45,712 nucleotides of DNA from contig NZ_QSCM01000022.1 of assembly GCF_003463065.1 (NCBI RefSeq), forward strand, positions 1 to 45,712. The letters run 5' to 3'. The notes below the pieces were generated by a model. The model was not told where the DNA came from and ran no database searches. It saw only the letters and a list, made by a program, of their open reading frames with translations. The position numbers were made by a program, and so were the translations under genes. Shown here one piece after another: positions 38,380 to 45,712 of the stretch (its first letter is position 1; every line of letters begins with the position of its first letter). The DNA comes from Blautia sp. OF03-15BH (GTDB lineage: Bacteria; Bacillota; Clostridia; Lachnospirales; Lachnospiraceae).

Positions 38380-40254
38380 CTATACAATCCTTTTTCCACG
38401 CACCACCGGTTCCAGTGTCGTTTCCATCGCCAGTCTGAGCAGATCTACATTTCCTTTTTCCCGTATCTTCCGTACCACTGTGTTCTCCGACAAAGCAGCG
38501 GTAAGCGATTCCAGGCCATCCAGAAGGATTTTCTTTCCGGGCACTTCACTGAAGTGTACTTCCGTCTCTTCTTCCTCAAAGAAAATTTTGATCCTTCTTC
38601 TTATGGCGTCTTCCAGATAATAAATGTTCAGTTCCAGTACCAGTCTTCCGTCTTCATCGAAAGCAAAGCGGCCTTCTGCCGCATCCAGATAAGGTTCTCC
38701 GTGAAAATCGATCACGGAATATTCTGCTTTTTCAAACCCTGCCGGGATGGAAAAGCTCTTCTCTCCCTCCCGGATATCCAGGAAAAAACGGCTTTTTTCC
38801 AGATGAAAACCAAGTTCCCGGATCCCATCGGTGTAATTGTTATGAAAGACCTGCCCCATCAGGGTGAATAAGCCCACCTGAGGAGTCATCATTACATAGC
38901 GTTTTCCGTCCAGAAAATGCTGAAAACGCCGGATATCAGCCGGCTCCATACCGCGCTTGCCCGCTCCTCCCGGAGCCTGATATGCCATTTCCATGCCCTG
39001 ACGCTCTGTTTTTAAAAGAAAGCTGCGATCTTTCCTGCTGCGGCAGTCTCTGCGGCTTTCGCTCATCCTGCGGCTCCAGCCTCCATGCCTGAGTATGGAT
39101 GCCTCCGGGGAAGGACCGGAAAGCTCCTGCTGACAGGTAAGCAGGCTCTGATATGCCTTTTTATCTTCCGGAAGCGGCGGAAGATAAGCACTCTCCGATG
39201 GCAGATGCTCTTCCAGCACATCCTGAAGCACATTGCTGTTAAAAAGCACCTCATTTCCCGCTGTGGTCACTACCACCATATCCACATCCGGATAAACGAA
39301 AACATTCTGCCCCAGCATCCCGTTGAATGCAAACTGTCCGGCTCTTTTGCAGGTCCAGATCTGATAGCCGTAGCCCGGAAAACCGGTATTTTCCGGCGGA
39401 ACTACTTTAGAGGAAACAGACTCTCTCACCCAGTCCTCCGGAATGAGCTGCTGCCCCTTCCATTTTCCGGCATCCAAATACAGCTGCCCCAGCTTGGCCA
39501 TATCCTCCACACAGAGAAACAGACCCCAGCCGCCCTTATTATTTCCCTTTGGACAGGTTTCCCAGAAGACTTTTGTGATCCCCATGGGAGCAAAAAGTCT
39601 GGGGGTTAAATATTCCAGTACGGTTTCTCCTGTGATTTCCGTGAGGATCGCAGAAAGCATATATGTATTCATGCTGTTGTATTCAAAAAACGTTCCCGGT
39701 TCATGATGGCAGAAAGCCTCCAGATAACTCTTCACCCAGTCGTTGCCGGAGATCGCACCGGTCTCGTTAAAAGAAACACCGCTGGTCATGGTCAGGAGGT
39801 GGCGCACCGTCAGATCTTTCTGCCGGATAAAGCCAAAAAGGCTCACATTTTTCCGGAAAATGTCCACAACCTTCGTATCCAGCGTAAGCTTTCCTTCGGA
39901 TATCAGAAGACCGACAGCCATGGAAGTCACACTTTTACACATGGAATAGGTTGCATGCCAGAGCTCCTGCCGGTAAGGATAAAAAGCCGTTTCTCCGATG
40001 ACTTTTCCTCCCTTCAATATCATCACATTATGCATATGAAGCTCTTTGGAGGCTTTAAGTGCCCGGAAAAGCTCCTCGATCTGCCGGGAGTGGATCCCCT
40101 GAGACTCCGGTGAAGTCCTTGGAAAGGGCTGTTCATAGGGAAGTGCCTCCGGAAAAACCGGTTTCTGGGGAACATAATCCACCCGGCTGATCCCCTCCGT
40201 TCTTCCTCTCATAAGATCCCAGATCAGTTCAATGGTTGCTGCTTCTTTTGCCAT
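38380..40254 (-). CDS. SxxK serine hydrolase (class C beta-lactamase / esterase-like) with C-terminal extension
   Basis: 624 residues. The N-terminal half (about 45-375) is a beta-lactamase-like domain: S104-MCK107 nucleophile motif, Y192-NS194, and LTVRHLLTMTSGV, LFAPMGITKVFW and GYGYQIWTCKRAGQFAFNGMLGQN. The C-terminal part (about 400-624) is strand-rich and not recognised. Without a signal peptide it should act in the cytosol, more as an esterase or D-amino-acid peptidase than a resistance enzyme. AGGAGG precedes the ATG. It is 30 nt downstream of the transglutaminase-like gene and probably in the same operon. Confidence 0.82.
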   Translation of the reverse strand: MAKEAATIELIWDLMRGRTEGISRVDYVPQKPVFPEALPYEQPFPRTSPESQGIHSRQIEELFRALKASKELHMHNVMILKGGKVIGETAFYPYRQELWHATYSMCKSVTSMAVGLLISEGKLTLDTKVVDIFRKNVSLFGFIRQKDLTVRHLLTMTSGVSFNETGAISGNDWVKSYLEAFCHHEPGTFFEYNSMNTYMLSAILTEITGETVLEYLTPRLFAPMGITKVFWETCPKGNNKGGWGLFLCVEDMAKLGQLYLDAGKWKGQQLIPEDWVRESVSSKVVPPENTGFPGYGYQIWTCKRAGQFAFNGMLGQNVFVYPDVDMVVVTTAGNEVLFNSNVLQDVLEEHLPSESAYLPPLPEDKKAYQSLLTCQQELSGPSPEASILRHGGWSRRMSESRRDCRSRKDRSFLLKTERQGMEMAYQAPGGAGKRGMEPADIRRFQHFLDGKRYVMMTPQVGLFTLMGQVFHNNYTDGIRELGFHLEKSRFFLDIREGEKSFSIPAGFEKAEYSVIDFHGEPYLDAAEGRFAFDEDGRLVLELNIYYLEDAIRRRIKIFFEEEETEVHFSEVPGKKILLDGLESLTAALSENTVVRKIREKGNVDLLRLAMETTLEPVVRGKRIV

Positions 40255-40284
40255 AGTCTGCCCTCCTGATAAACGATAGCCCTT

Positions 40285-41310
40285 TCAGGCTTTTTCCTCT
40301 CCCTCATTTGCTTCTTCTGTCAGAATCTCTTCCCTTGCCGGCTGATCTGTGAAATTGATCTGAACGACCGACTGCTGGTAATTGACGGAAAGCCACACAT
40401 GTTTGTCTTTTGTTGCCGCCTGTGCTTCCGCTTCTCTTAAAATCTCCTCCAGGATGGAACGGTTCCATGCACCGCCCCGCCAGTGAAATACAAAACAGGG
40501 CTGTTTCTTCCGGAGGACGGCTTTCAGTCTTTTTCCCACCTCTTCCGTCTTTGTCAAAGACAGGCGGTTGACCCGGTAATAAAAAGCATCTTTTTTTGTG
40601 CAGGCCGGTACCGGTGCGATCAGAGGCTGATGATCCCGGAAAAGCTGGCGGTCATCCAGGTTATAATAATCATATCTCTTTGTCCCGTACCGTTTCAGGG
40701 AATTGTCAAAGGTGGCATCCAGATGCATCCAGTCTCCGCCGATCTTCACCAGATTCCACGCATGCCGATAGCGGACGCCATGTTCCGGGTCTGCCTCGCT
40801 GACAGCAATCAGGCAGTCGATCCCCAGACGGTCACAGAAAAGCTTCACAGTCTTGGCGATCCCTTCACAGACACCGATTCCATGCTGGAGCGGACCGATG
40901 ATCTCATGCGAATACTGCTTCTGTAATTTGTCATAAGTCACATTTTCCAGAATAAAATCATGAATGCTTTTCTCCTGTTCCTCCGGCGTCAGCTCCTGCA
41001 TCGGACGAAGCAGTCTGGTGATCCGCCCTTCCAGGGCCTTCTGGTGCTCCTTGATCTTTTTCTTTTCAAAAAGGTATTCCGGAATCAGATGAACAGAATC
41101 CGCCTGATCAAAAAAACGGTATGTGAAGCTGCTCACATAAAAGATCGAGGGGTGATCCAGCCGGAGCCTGAAAAAAATCTCCGCAAGTTCTTTTCCTTCC
41201 AGACGGAGAACCGGAAATTCCGGCGCCAGAGCTGTAAAACCGTCATACATGGCCCGGTAGACCTGTTTTTCTTCCCGGTTCATCTGTTGAAAATAGTATT
41301 CCTGTTTCAT
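40285..41310 (-). CDS. transglutaminase-like cysteine protease-fold protein
   Basis: 341 residues from MKQEYYFQQM, with AAAGGATGA upstream; the ribosome site is modest. The transglutaminase core triad is visible: C148 in GIGVCEGIAKT, H183 in RYRHAWNLV, D198 in WMHLDATFD. A helical N-terminal part (about 1-110) and a C-terminal region (about 225-341) with FHWRGGAWNR and LSVNYQQSVVQINF flank it. No signal peptide is seen. These proteins are often peptidases rather than cross-linkers; the substrate is unknown. It lies between a parvulin and a serine hydrolase gene on the same strand. Confidence 0.83.
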   Translation of the reverse strand: MKQEYYFQQMNREEKQVYRAMYDGFTALAPEFPVLRLEGKELAEIFFRLRLDHPSIFYVSSFTYRFFDQADSVHLIPEYLFEKKKIKEHQKALEGRITRLLRPMQELTPEEQEKSIHDFILENVTYDKLQKQYSHEIIGPLQHGIGVCEGIAKTVKLFCDRLGIDCLIAVSEADPEHGVRYRHAWNLVKIGGDWMHLDATFDNSLKRYGTKRYDYYNLDDRQLFRDHQPLIAPVPACTKKDAFYYRVNRLSLTKTEEVGKRLKAVLRKKQPCFVFHWRGGAWNRSILEEILREAEAQAATKDKHVWLSVNYQQSVVQINFTDQPAREEILTEEANEGEEKA

Positions 41311-41328
41311 CACTTCATCCTTTTTACA

Positions 41329-41374
41329 CCTGTGGCGCAGAAGGTTTTCATCCAAACTGCGCCACAGGTTTTTT
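41329..41374 (+). terminator. hairpin with U tract only on the non-coding side
   Basis: CCTGTGGCGCAG (41329-41340) pairs with CTGCGCCACAGG (41357-41368), followed on the plus strand by TTTTTT. The neighbouring genes are both on the minus strand, where the hairpin is followed by GTGTAAAAAGG, so it does not look like their terminator. It may instead stabilise the mRNA between the two genes. Confidence 0.45.
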
Positions 41375-41375
41375 C

Positions 41376-42116
41376 TTATTTTACATTGTATTTTTCTCTC
41401 AGTGCTTTTACCTTCTCATTATAAACAGTATTCTGCTTCCTATTCAGAAGATTTCTGCGGATGGATTCTTTTGCTTCATCGAAGGAAGCAATGCTTTCTT
41501 CTGTGCGGCTCTCAACCTTGATCAGGTGATAACCGAACTGTGTTTTCACCGGTCCGATGACTTTGCCGATCTCACCTGTAAAGGCTGCATCCTCAAACTC
41601 TTTTACCATCTGGCCTCTGCCGAATTCGCCAAGATCTCCGCCTTTCTGGCCGGAAGGACAGGTGGAATACTCCTGTGCTGCCATCTCGAAGGCTTTGGTT
41701 CCATTTTCGATCTCTTCCAGGATCTCTTTACATTTGTCTTCGCTGTCCGTGAGGATGTGTTTCGCACGGACGGTTCCGCCTTTTGCAAACTGATTTTTAT
41801 TTTCCTCATAAAAAGTACGGATCTCTTCCTCTGAAACGGTTGCAGTCTTTAAAGCCTCTGCCATAGACAGCTGTGCCAGAATGTCGCGTTTTGCATTGGC
41901 GATCATACTTTTGAACTCTTCTGTTTCATCCAGCTTCTGATCTGCTCCGTCTTTTGCAAAAAGATGAAGCGCGACCAGCTGATCCAGATAGTGGCTTCTC
42001 ATAGCCGGATTGGAAAGATACGCCTGCTGCTCTCTCGGCACATTCTGTAAAAATGCTTCAAATTCTGCTTCTGTGATCTCTTCACCTGCTACGGTTGCTA
42101 ATACTTTGTTTTCCAT
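41376..42116 (-). CDS. cytosolic parvulin-type peptidyl-prolyl isomerase
   Basis: 246 residues from MENKVLATVAG, with AAGGAG upstream; a longer frame adds ten poor codons. A SurA/PrsA-like N-terminal helical region (about 1-105) precedes a rotamase domain (about 113-205) with VRAKHIL, STCPSGQKGGDLGEFGRGQMVKEFE and FGYHLIKVESR. No signal peptide or lipobox is seen, unlike PrsA, so it acts inside the cell. An extended -10 lies at 42148-42156. It leads the unit with the transglutaminase-like and serine-hydrolase genes. Confidence 0.9.
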   Translation of the reverse strand: MENKVLATVAGEEITEAEFEAFLQNVPREQQAYLSNPAMRSHYLDQLVALHLFAKDGADQKLDETEEFKSMIANAKRDILAQLSMAEALKTATVSEEEIRTFYEENKNQFAKGGTVRAKHILTDSEDKCKEILEEIENGTKAFEMAAQEYSTCPSGQKGGDLGEFGRGQMVKEFEDAAFTGEIGKVIGPVKTQFGYHLIKVESRTEESIASFDEAKESIRRNLLNRKQNTVYNEKVKALREKYNVK

Positions 42117-42147
42117 TGTTGTTCTCCTTTTTTCTTGTTCTTCCAAA

Positions 42148-42156
42148 AGTATAACA
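42148..42156 (-). promoter_or_regulatory. extended -10 promoter of the parvulin gene
   Basis: Minus strand TGTTATACT (TGn plus TATACT at 42148-42153); no good -35 at 17 bp. Confidence 0.4.
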
Positions 42157-42179
42157 GACTCTGGAGAAAAACAACAGCT

Positions 42180-42744
42180 TTATTTTCTTGCCTCAACCAT
42201 TTTCAGGATCCGGTCACAGCCGGCGAAGGTGCTGCTCCAGAAAAGTAATGCACTGATGAAGCTCCCGGAAACTGATTTTTTCCAGTGGAATCCCATTGAT
42301 GAGGATCTCGCCCTCCGTTGGCGCATAAAACCGAAGAAGCAGCCGGAGGATTGTGGATTTTCCACAGCCCGAAAGACCAACCAGAGCCGCCACCGGCAGG
42401 GAGATATCTTTTAAATGGAAAAAAAGATAGATTGGCGCGAGCACGCTGTAGATGAGGCTCGGCAGATAGCTACTGAAATAGGTCTGCATCTGCTCCACCG
42501 CATCCACAGAGGCCGTGATGGCAGACACCGGCCCGATCTTCTCGATGCCTCCGGCATCCAGTTCCAGCACCTTTTTGAAGATCATCCGGCGCATGCTGGT
42601 TCTCGCCGCTGCCGCCGTCCGGTATGCCAGCAAGCCTTTCAAAAGCTGGGCCAGAAAAGTAAAGATTGCTGCAAGCTGAGAATTTTTATTGGCGTGAAAA
42701 AAAGACACCTGTTTCTGTTGTGAAAGCGGCGTCTCTTCGTCCAT
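42180..42744 (-). pseudogene. ABC exporter pseudogene with two internal deletions
   Basis: The frame from 42744 encodes membrane-domain sequence of a CydC/CydD-like exporter (LKGLLAYRTAAAARTSMRRM, then LAPIYLFF at about residue 109). It joins directly to an ATPase start (HLKDISLPVAALVGLSGCGKST, Walker A), so several hundred residues of membrane and linker sequence are missing. After the Q-loop-like CITFLEQHL it shifts frame into GCDRILKMVEARK-stop, which is the usual end of such ATPases; signature, Walker B and H-loop are gone. The true N-terminus with the first helix is also absent. It cannot encode a working transporter. Confidence 0.8.
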
Positions 42745-42749
42745 AATTT

Positions 42750-43211
42750 CTATTTCAATTCCATATTGATCGTTTTTTCCGTAAACCCATAGTTCTTATA
42801 CATTTCATATGCCATTTTGTTTTTAACATTTACCTGTAATTCAATAGAATCATAACCATTCTCTTCTTTGATTTGCTTTACTTTTTCAAAAAACTGGTGT
42901 CCGATTCCTTTTCCCCGATATTCCTGATCAACCGCCATGGAACTGATAAATAAAATGTCCCTGGTTACCTGAGAAGGATTCTCAATATGGTATATAATTA
43001 ATTCCAGAACACCGACTACCTTACCATCTGCCTCAGCTACATACCAGTTATCTCCCTTTAGAATTTCTTCAAACATTTCCTTCGTAATCAAAGGAGTGGC
43101 CGGTTTGTAAACATCCGGTCTCCAGCCAACATGAAGCAGCTGAACCTGATCCATAATATTGGAAAATCTGTCATAATCTTGCTGTTTCGGCGAACGAATC
43201 TTAACCTCCAT
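42750..43211 (-). CDS. GNAT family N-acetyltransferase
   Basis: 153 residues from MEVKIRSPKQQ, with GGGG 8 nt upstream; an ATG five codons earlier is also possible. The acetyl-CoA motif is VDQEYRGKGIGHQFFEKVK, preceded by ILFISSMAV and followed by ELQVNVKNKMAYEMYKNYGFTEK. This is the RimI/PhnO-like GNAT layout. The acceptor is unknown. It is flanked by two disabled genes, and its AT-rich composition differs from the GC-richer core genes, suggesting acquired DNA. Confidence 0.85.
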   Translation of the reverse strand: MEVKIRSPKQQDYDRFSNIMDQVQLLHVGWRPDVYKPATPLITKEMFEEILKGDNWYVAEADGKVVGVLELIIYHIENPSQVTRDILFISSMAVDQEYRGKGIGHQFFEKVKQIKEENGYDSIELQVNVKNKMAYEMYKNYGFTEKTINMELK

Positions 43212-43254
43212 AAATGTTTCCCCCATTATTTCCTTTTTGCAAATCAAAATCCGG

Positions 43255-43938
43255 TCAGATTTCTATCTTCCTTGCAATCATCCCATACAATTCTGGCCGT
43301 CTGTTTTTGAAATTGCAGCTCTCACGTTTTCTATACTCACGCAGCATCGTTACATCCAGCTCAGCCAGAAACACGCCTTCTTCTTCGCCTGTTTCACACA
43401 CAAGCATATCGCGGGGAAGACCCGTTTCCATATCATATATCACACCGTCAAATAGCGTGGAATGGCCATTGCAGCCGCGCTGCAAAGCCGGATAGTTGCA
43501 GGTAGCAATCGCCAGCTGATTCTCATAGGCCCGTCCGCGCAATTGAGACAGGCGGTTGATTTCCATCGGGCAGGCATTTGGAACAAGAAGAAGTTCCGCC
43601 CCTTTCATCATCAAGACTCTGGCAGCTTCCGGAAATTCCCGATCGTAGCAGATCATTGAACCAACTTTTATCAGACCCTTTTCCGTATCGAGGTCTTCCA
43701 CACAAAAGTTATCTCCGGCGTCAAGGACGCTCTCATCATCCTCCTCTCCAAAGTTACAGATATGTACCTTGGAATAACGATAAACCAGCTTTCCATGCCG
43801 GTCAAAGAGGCAGACGGTATTTCTGGGATTAGGCTCATGCTTTTCCAGCAGTGTGATCGCGATTGCCATTTGAAGTTCTATATTATCTTCGATAGCTGCA
43901 CCAGGAAGCAGTTGTAAAAAAGCTATTTTGAGTTTCAT
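43255..43938 (-). pseudogene. carbon-nitrogen hydrolase with catalytic-Glu segment deleted
   Basis: 227 residues from MKLKIAFLQLLPG, with a poor ribosome site, against about 270-290 for the family. K57 (YSKVH) and the nucleophile C97 (SMICYDREFPE) are present. The usual segment between the first strand and the LQMAIAITLLEKH strand, which carries the catalytic Glu (FPE motif), is missing: NIE at 19-21 joins directly to LQMAIAIT. The frame is kept, so a stable protein might be made, but hydrolase activity is not expected. The rest matches plant-type NLP/omega-amidase-like nitrilases. Confidence 0.75.
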
Positions 43939-43943
43939 ATTCT

Positions 43944-45536
43944 TTATTTTTCCATAACCTCGATCGCACATTCATGTTTCTTCGTTTTCTTATTATAATT
44001 GATAGCAACCAGTAGCAGCTTTCCCTGATAGTCTTTCAATGCACTTCCATAATTCTTTTCTTTGATTTGCTCCAGAGCACCAATTGTACTCTTGTCCCAT
44101 TTTAATTCAATTATCACTGCCGGTTTATCCAAATGCCGCTTCCTCGGAATCATACATACATCAGCAAATCCTTTTCCTGTCGGCAATTCCCGAATCATGG
44201 TGTAGTATTCCCGTGCAAAATAGAATGCGAGATGAATGGTGCAACTAAGAGAATTTTCATCATTATATTGAAGAATTGAAATTTCCTCATGTGTTTTTTC
44301 AACTCCGACAGCCACCGCATCTGCATCCATTGCCCATAAAGATTCCAACAATTTGCGTGAAGATTCCAATGACTCCGTCACTCCATACCAGTTCATCGTA
44401 CTGATTGCATTGACATATTCCTGAGAAACCTCTTTATTTGGAATACTCACAGTCCCCTCTATGCTGTTGTAAGTCAGATAGCCCAAATGTACCAGTAAGG
44501 TCAGCACATCGTCTTTCGTTGCAAATGTAGTCATATCGTTGCTGAATGTTCCAATGTTAATCGGAACAGACTCACCCGCAAGTATTCGAACCACGGAATC
44601 TTTTAATCCATCCATGCCCATCTGAATATAAACTTTTAGTGCTTCATATGTTTCCGTTTGATTCCAGTAGGTTCCAAATTTGTGACGCAGCATGGCTTCC
44701 ACAACGGATTTGGGGCTGTACATGGAGTAACATGCATTTCCCGTCCGACGATGTGTGATCAACTGATAGCCATCGTACCATGTTTTTGCTTCCTCAAAGC
44801 TCATTTCATATTTCTCACAGAGTACAACTACCTCCTGCTCCGTGAACCCAAAATATTCTGCCAGCTCACCGGGATCTGTCATGGAATACTCTGTAAACAT
44901 ATTTAATGCAGAATGAGAACCATATTTCTTGATCGGCAGAATTCCTGTCATGTAGGCCAATGCAACATAATCTTTATCTTTCAGCCATGCTCGAAGAAAA
45001 TCCAGATATTTTTTCTGCGCTTCTTTATCCTGTTTATATTCCCGGAACAGACAATCCCACTCATCAATCAGAATGACAAACGGGCACTTGGTATAAGAAA
45101 ATACATCTTTCATAACCTGAATCAGATTCTTTTCATCTCGAAAATGCACTTTCGGGTAAATTTCCTCAAAATCTGAAACAAGATAGTTTTTAAGCATGCT
45201 CAGCATTTCTTCTATCGTTTCTGACATACTCAGAAATTCCTGTATATTGACTTTGATAACATCGTACTGATTCAGATTTTCTTTGTAGGACTTGTCTTCA
45301 CTGATTACAAGATTCTGAAATAAGTCTTCTGTATTTTCACTTCGATCATAATATGCGGCAAGCATATTGGCTGCCATGGATTTGCCAAATCTTCTCGGAC
45401 GGCTCACGCAGATATACTTCTGCTCTGTACAAAGAGCTTCATTTGTCTTTGCAATCAATTTGCTTTTATCTACATATATCTTAGAGCGAAGACTTCCACG
45501 AAATGAAAAATTTCCCGGATTCAGATAACTTCCCAT
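43944..45536 (-). CDS. AAA ATPase with C-terminal PD-(D/E)XK nuclease domain
   Basis: 530 residues. The N-terminal AAA-ATPase-like domain has SRPRRFGKSM (Walker A, 45-54) and FVILIDEWD (Walker B, D158/E159), with the family block FSFRGSLRSKIYVDKSKLI. The C-terminal nuclease-like domain has D459 in GFADVCMIP and E477-LK479 in AVIIELKW, as in the PDDEXK_9 group. The combined family is widespread and multi-copy in gut anaerobes; its role is not settled, and mobile or defence functions have been suggested. GGGAGGG lies 7 nt before the ATG. The gene is AT-rich relative to its surroundings. Confidence 0.87.
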   Translation of the reverse strand: MGSYLNPGNFSFRGSLRSKIYVDKSKLIAKTNEALCTEQKYICVSRPRRFGKSMAANMLAAYYDRSENTEDLFQNLVISEDKSYKENLNQYDVIKVNIQEFLSMSETIEEMLSMLKNYLVSDFEEIYPKVHFRDEKNLIQVMKDVFSYTKCPFVILIDEWDCLFREYKQDKEAQKKYLDFLRAWLKDKDYVALAYMTGILPIKKYGSHSALNMFTEYSMTDPGELAEYFGFTEQEVVVLCEKYEMSFEEAKTWYDGYQLITHRRTGNACYSMYSPKSVVEAMLRHKFGTYWNQTETYEALKVYIQMGMDGLKDSVVRILAGESVPINIGTFSNDMTTFATKDDVLTLLVHLGYLTYNSIEGTVSIPNKEVSQEYVNAISTMNWYGVTESLESSRKLLESLWAMDADAVAVGVEKTHEEISILQYNDENSLSCTIHLAFYFAREYYTMIRELPTGKGFADVCMIPRKRHLDKPAVIIELKWDKSTIGALEQIKEKNYGSALKDYQGKLLLVAINYNKKTKKHECAIEVMEK

Positions 45537-45600
45537 GCAAATCCCTCCCTGTCAAATTTTCATAAAAGATATTATACTTGATTCTCTCAATAATCACAAG

Positions 45601-45647
45601 AACCATTGGGGACGGTGTTTTTGGCTTTTTTAGCGTCCCCAATGGTT
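45601..45647. repeat. REP-like palindrome
   Basis: AACCATTGGGGACG (45601-45614) and CGTCCCCAATGGTT (45634-45647) are perfect 14-bp inverted copies around a T-rich 19-nt loop. Palindromes with a GGGGACGGT core are familiar in Clostridia, often with REP-associated tyrosine transposases; none is in the window. Confidence 0.6.
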
Positions 45648-45673
45648 TCCATCAATTTTAGGAAAATAAGCGG

Positions 45674-45712
45674 GAATCCTCGGTAATTTAATTGCCGAGA
45701 TGAAAGCGAATA
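45674..45712 (+). other. possible IS605-type right-end hairpin
   Basis: GGAATC is followed by the stem CTCGGTAATT/AATTGCCGAG (45679-45699) and ATGAAAGCGAA, similar in layout to the 3' hairpin of IS605/tnpB omega RNAs (GAATC-hairpin-GA..AA). No tnpB precedes it, and the window ends 3 nt later. Confidence 0.3.

Noticed and set aside
38380..40254. Antibiotic-resistance beta-lactamase
   Set aside because: SxxK and YxN fit the wider serine hydrolase family, but there is no signal peptide and a large extra domain, so resistance is not supported.
1..45712. CRISPR array
   Set aside because: No regularly spaced direct repeats and no cas genes; the repeats seen are inverted and isolated.

Overview
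The window looks like chromosomal DNA of a Gram-positive Clostridia gut anaerobe, most likely a Lachnospiraceae member (Blautia / Mediterraneibacter type). This is an inference from moderate GC, strong AGGAGG-type ribosome sites, sigma-A promoters with 17-bp spacers, and typical Clostridia families (DUF1934, DUF1846/UPF0371, DUF1002, CD1871A CXXC protein, DUF2975 with a small XRE regulator, exported trigger-factor-like protein). I saw no rRNA, tRNA, CRISPR array, prophage or complete insertion sequence.

Layout. 1-4.0 kb: start of an unknown gene running off the left edge, an exported FKBP/trigger-factor-like isomerase, a membrane-anchored polysaccharide deacetylase and a small membrane protein. 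4.0-8.9 kb: DUF1934 protein and glutamate racemase MurI (coupled), a YigZ/IMPACT protein, and a class A penicillin-binding protein. 9.0-11.7 kb: an acyltransferase-like membrane protein (DUF6320 type) overlapping an alpha/beta hydrolase. 11.9-19.5 kb: ROK glucokinase, HPr kinase/phosphorylase, UvrC, FtsH and a DUF1846 protein. 19.7-21.7 kb: nagB-nagA. 21.7-26.1 kb: a glycerophosphodiester phosphodiesterase, an RmlD-like reductase, and a three-gene redox module (TlpA-like thioredoxin, 49-residue CXXC membrane peptide, polyferredoxin-type membrane protein). 26.1-29.0 kb: S66 peptidase with Nudix hydrolase, then a DUF2975 protein, XRE regulator and membrane protein. 29.0-33.2 kb: a gene fragment, an IS605-like end / possible small RNA, a large DUF1002 protein and a MATE transporter. 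33.2-42.1 kb: GH3 beta-xylosidase-like enzyme, PepC aminopeptidase, iron-dependent alcohol dehydrogenase, a SxxK serine hydrolase, a transglutaminase-like protein and a parvulin. 42.2-45.7 kb: a decaying accessory tract with an ABC-exporter pseudogene carrying two deletions, a GNAT acetyltransferase, a nitrilase that lost its catalytic Glu segment, an AAA ATPase with a PD-(D/E)XK nuclease domain, and palindromic repeats at the right edge.

The conserved genes serve cell-wall synthesis (MurI, PBP, deacetylase, PepC and S66 peptidases), amino-sugar recycling (NagB, NagA), carbon-flow control (Glk, HprK) and protein quality (FtsH, isomerases). The most promising less-described items are: the thioredoxin-CXXC peptide-polyferredoxin operon; two related MITE-like elements with TTGTAACTGTTCAGA-type inverted termini, one lying in the pepC 5' leader; a promoter-hairpin-terminator unit near 29.3 kb; and a perfect 12-bp dyad spanning the promoter and ribosome site of the DUF2975/XRE operon. 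All calls come from reading the sequence; no database search was run.
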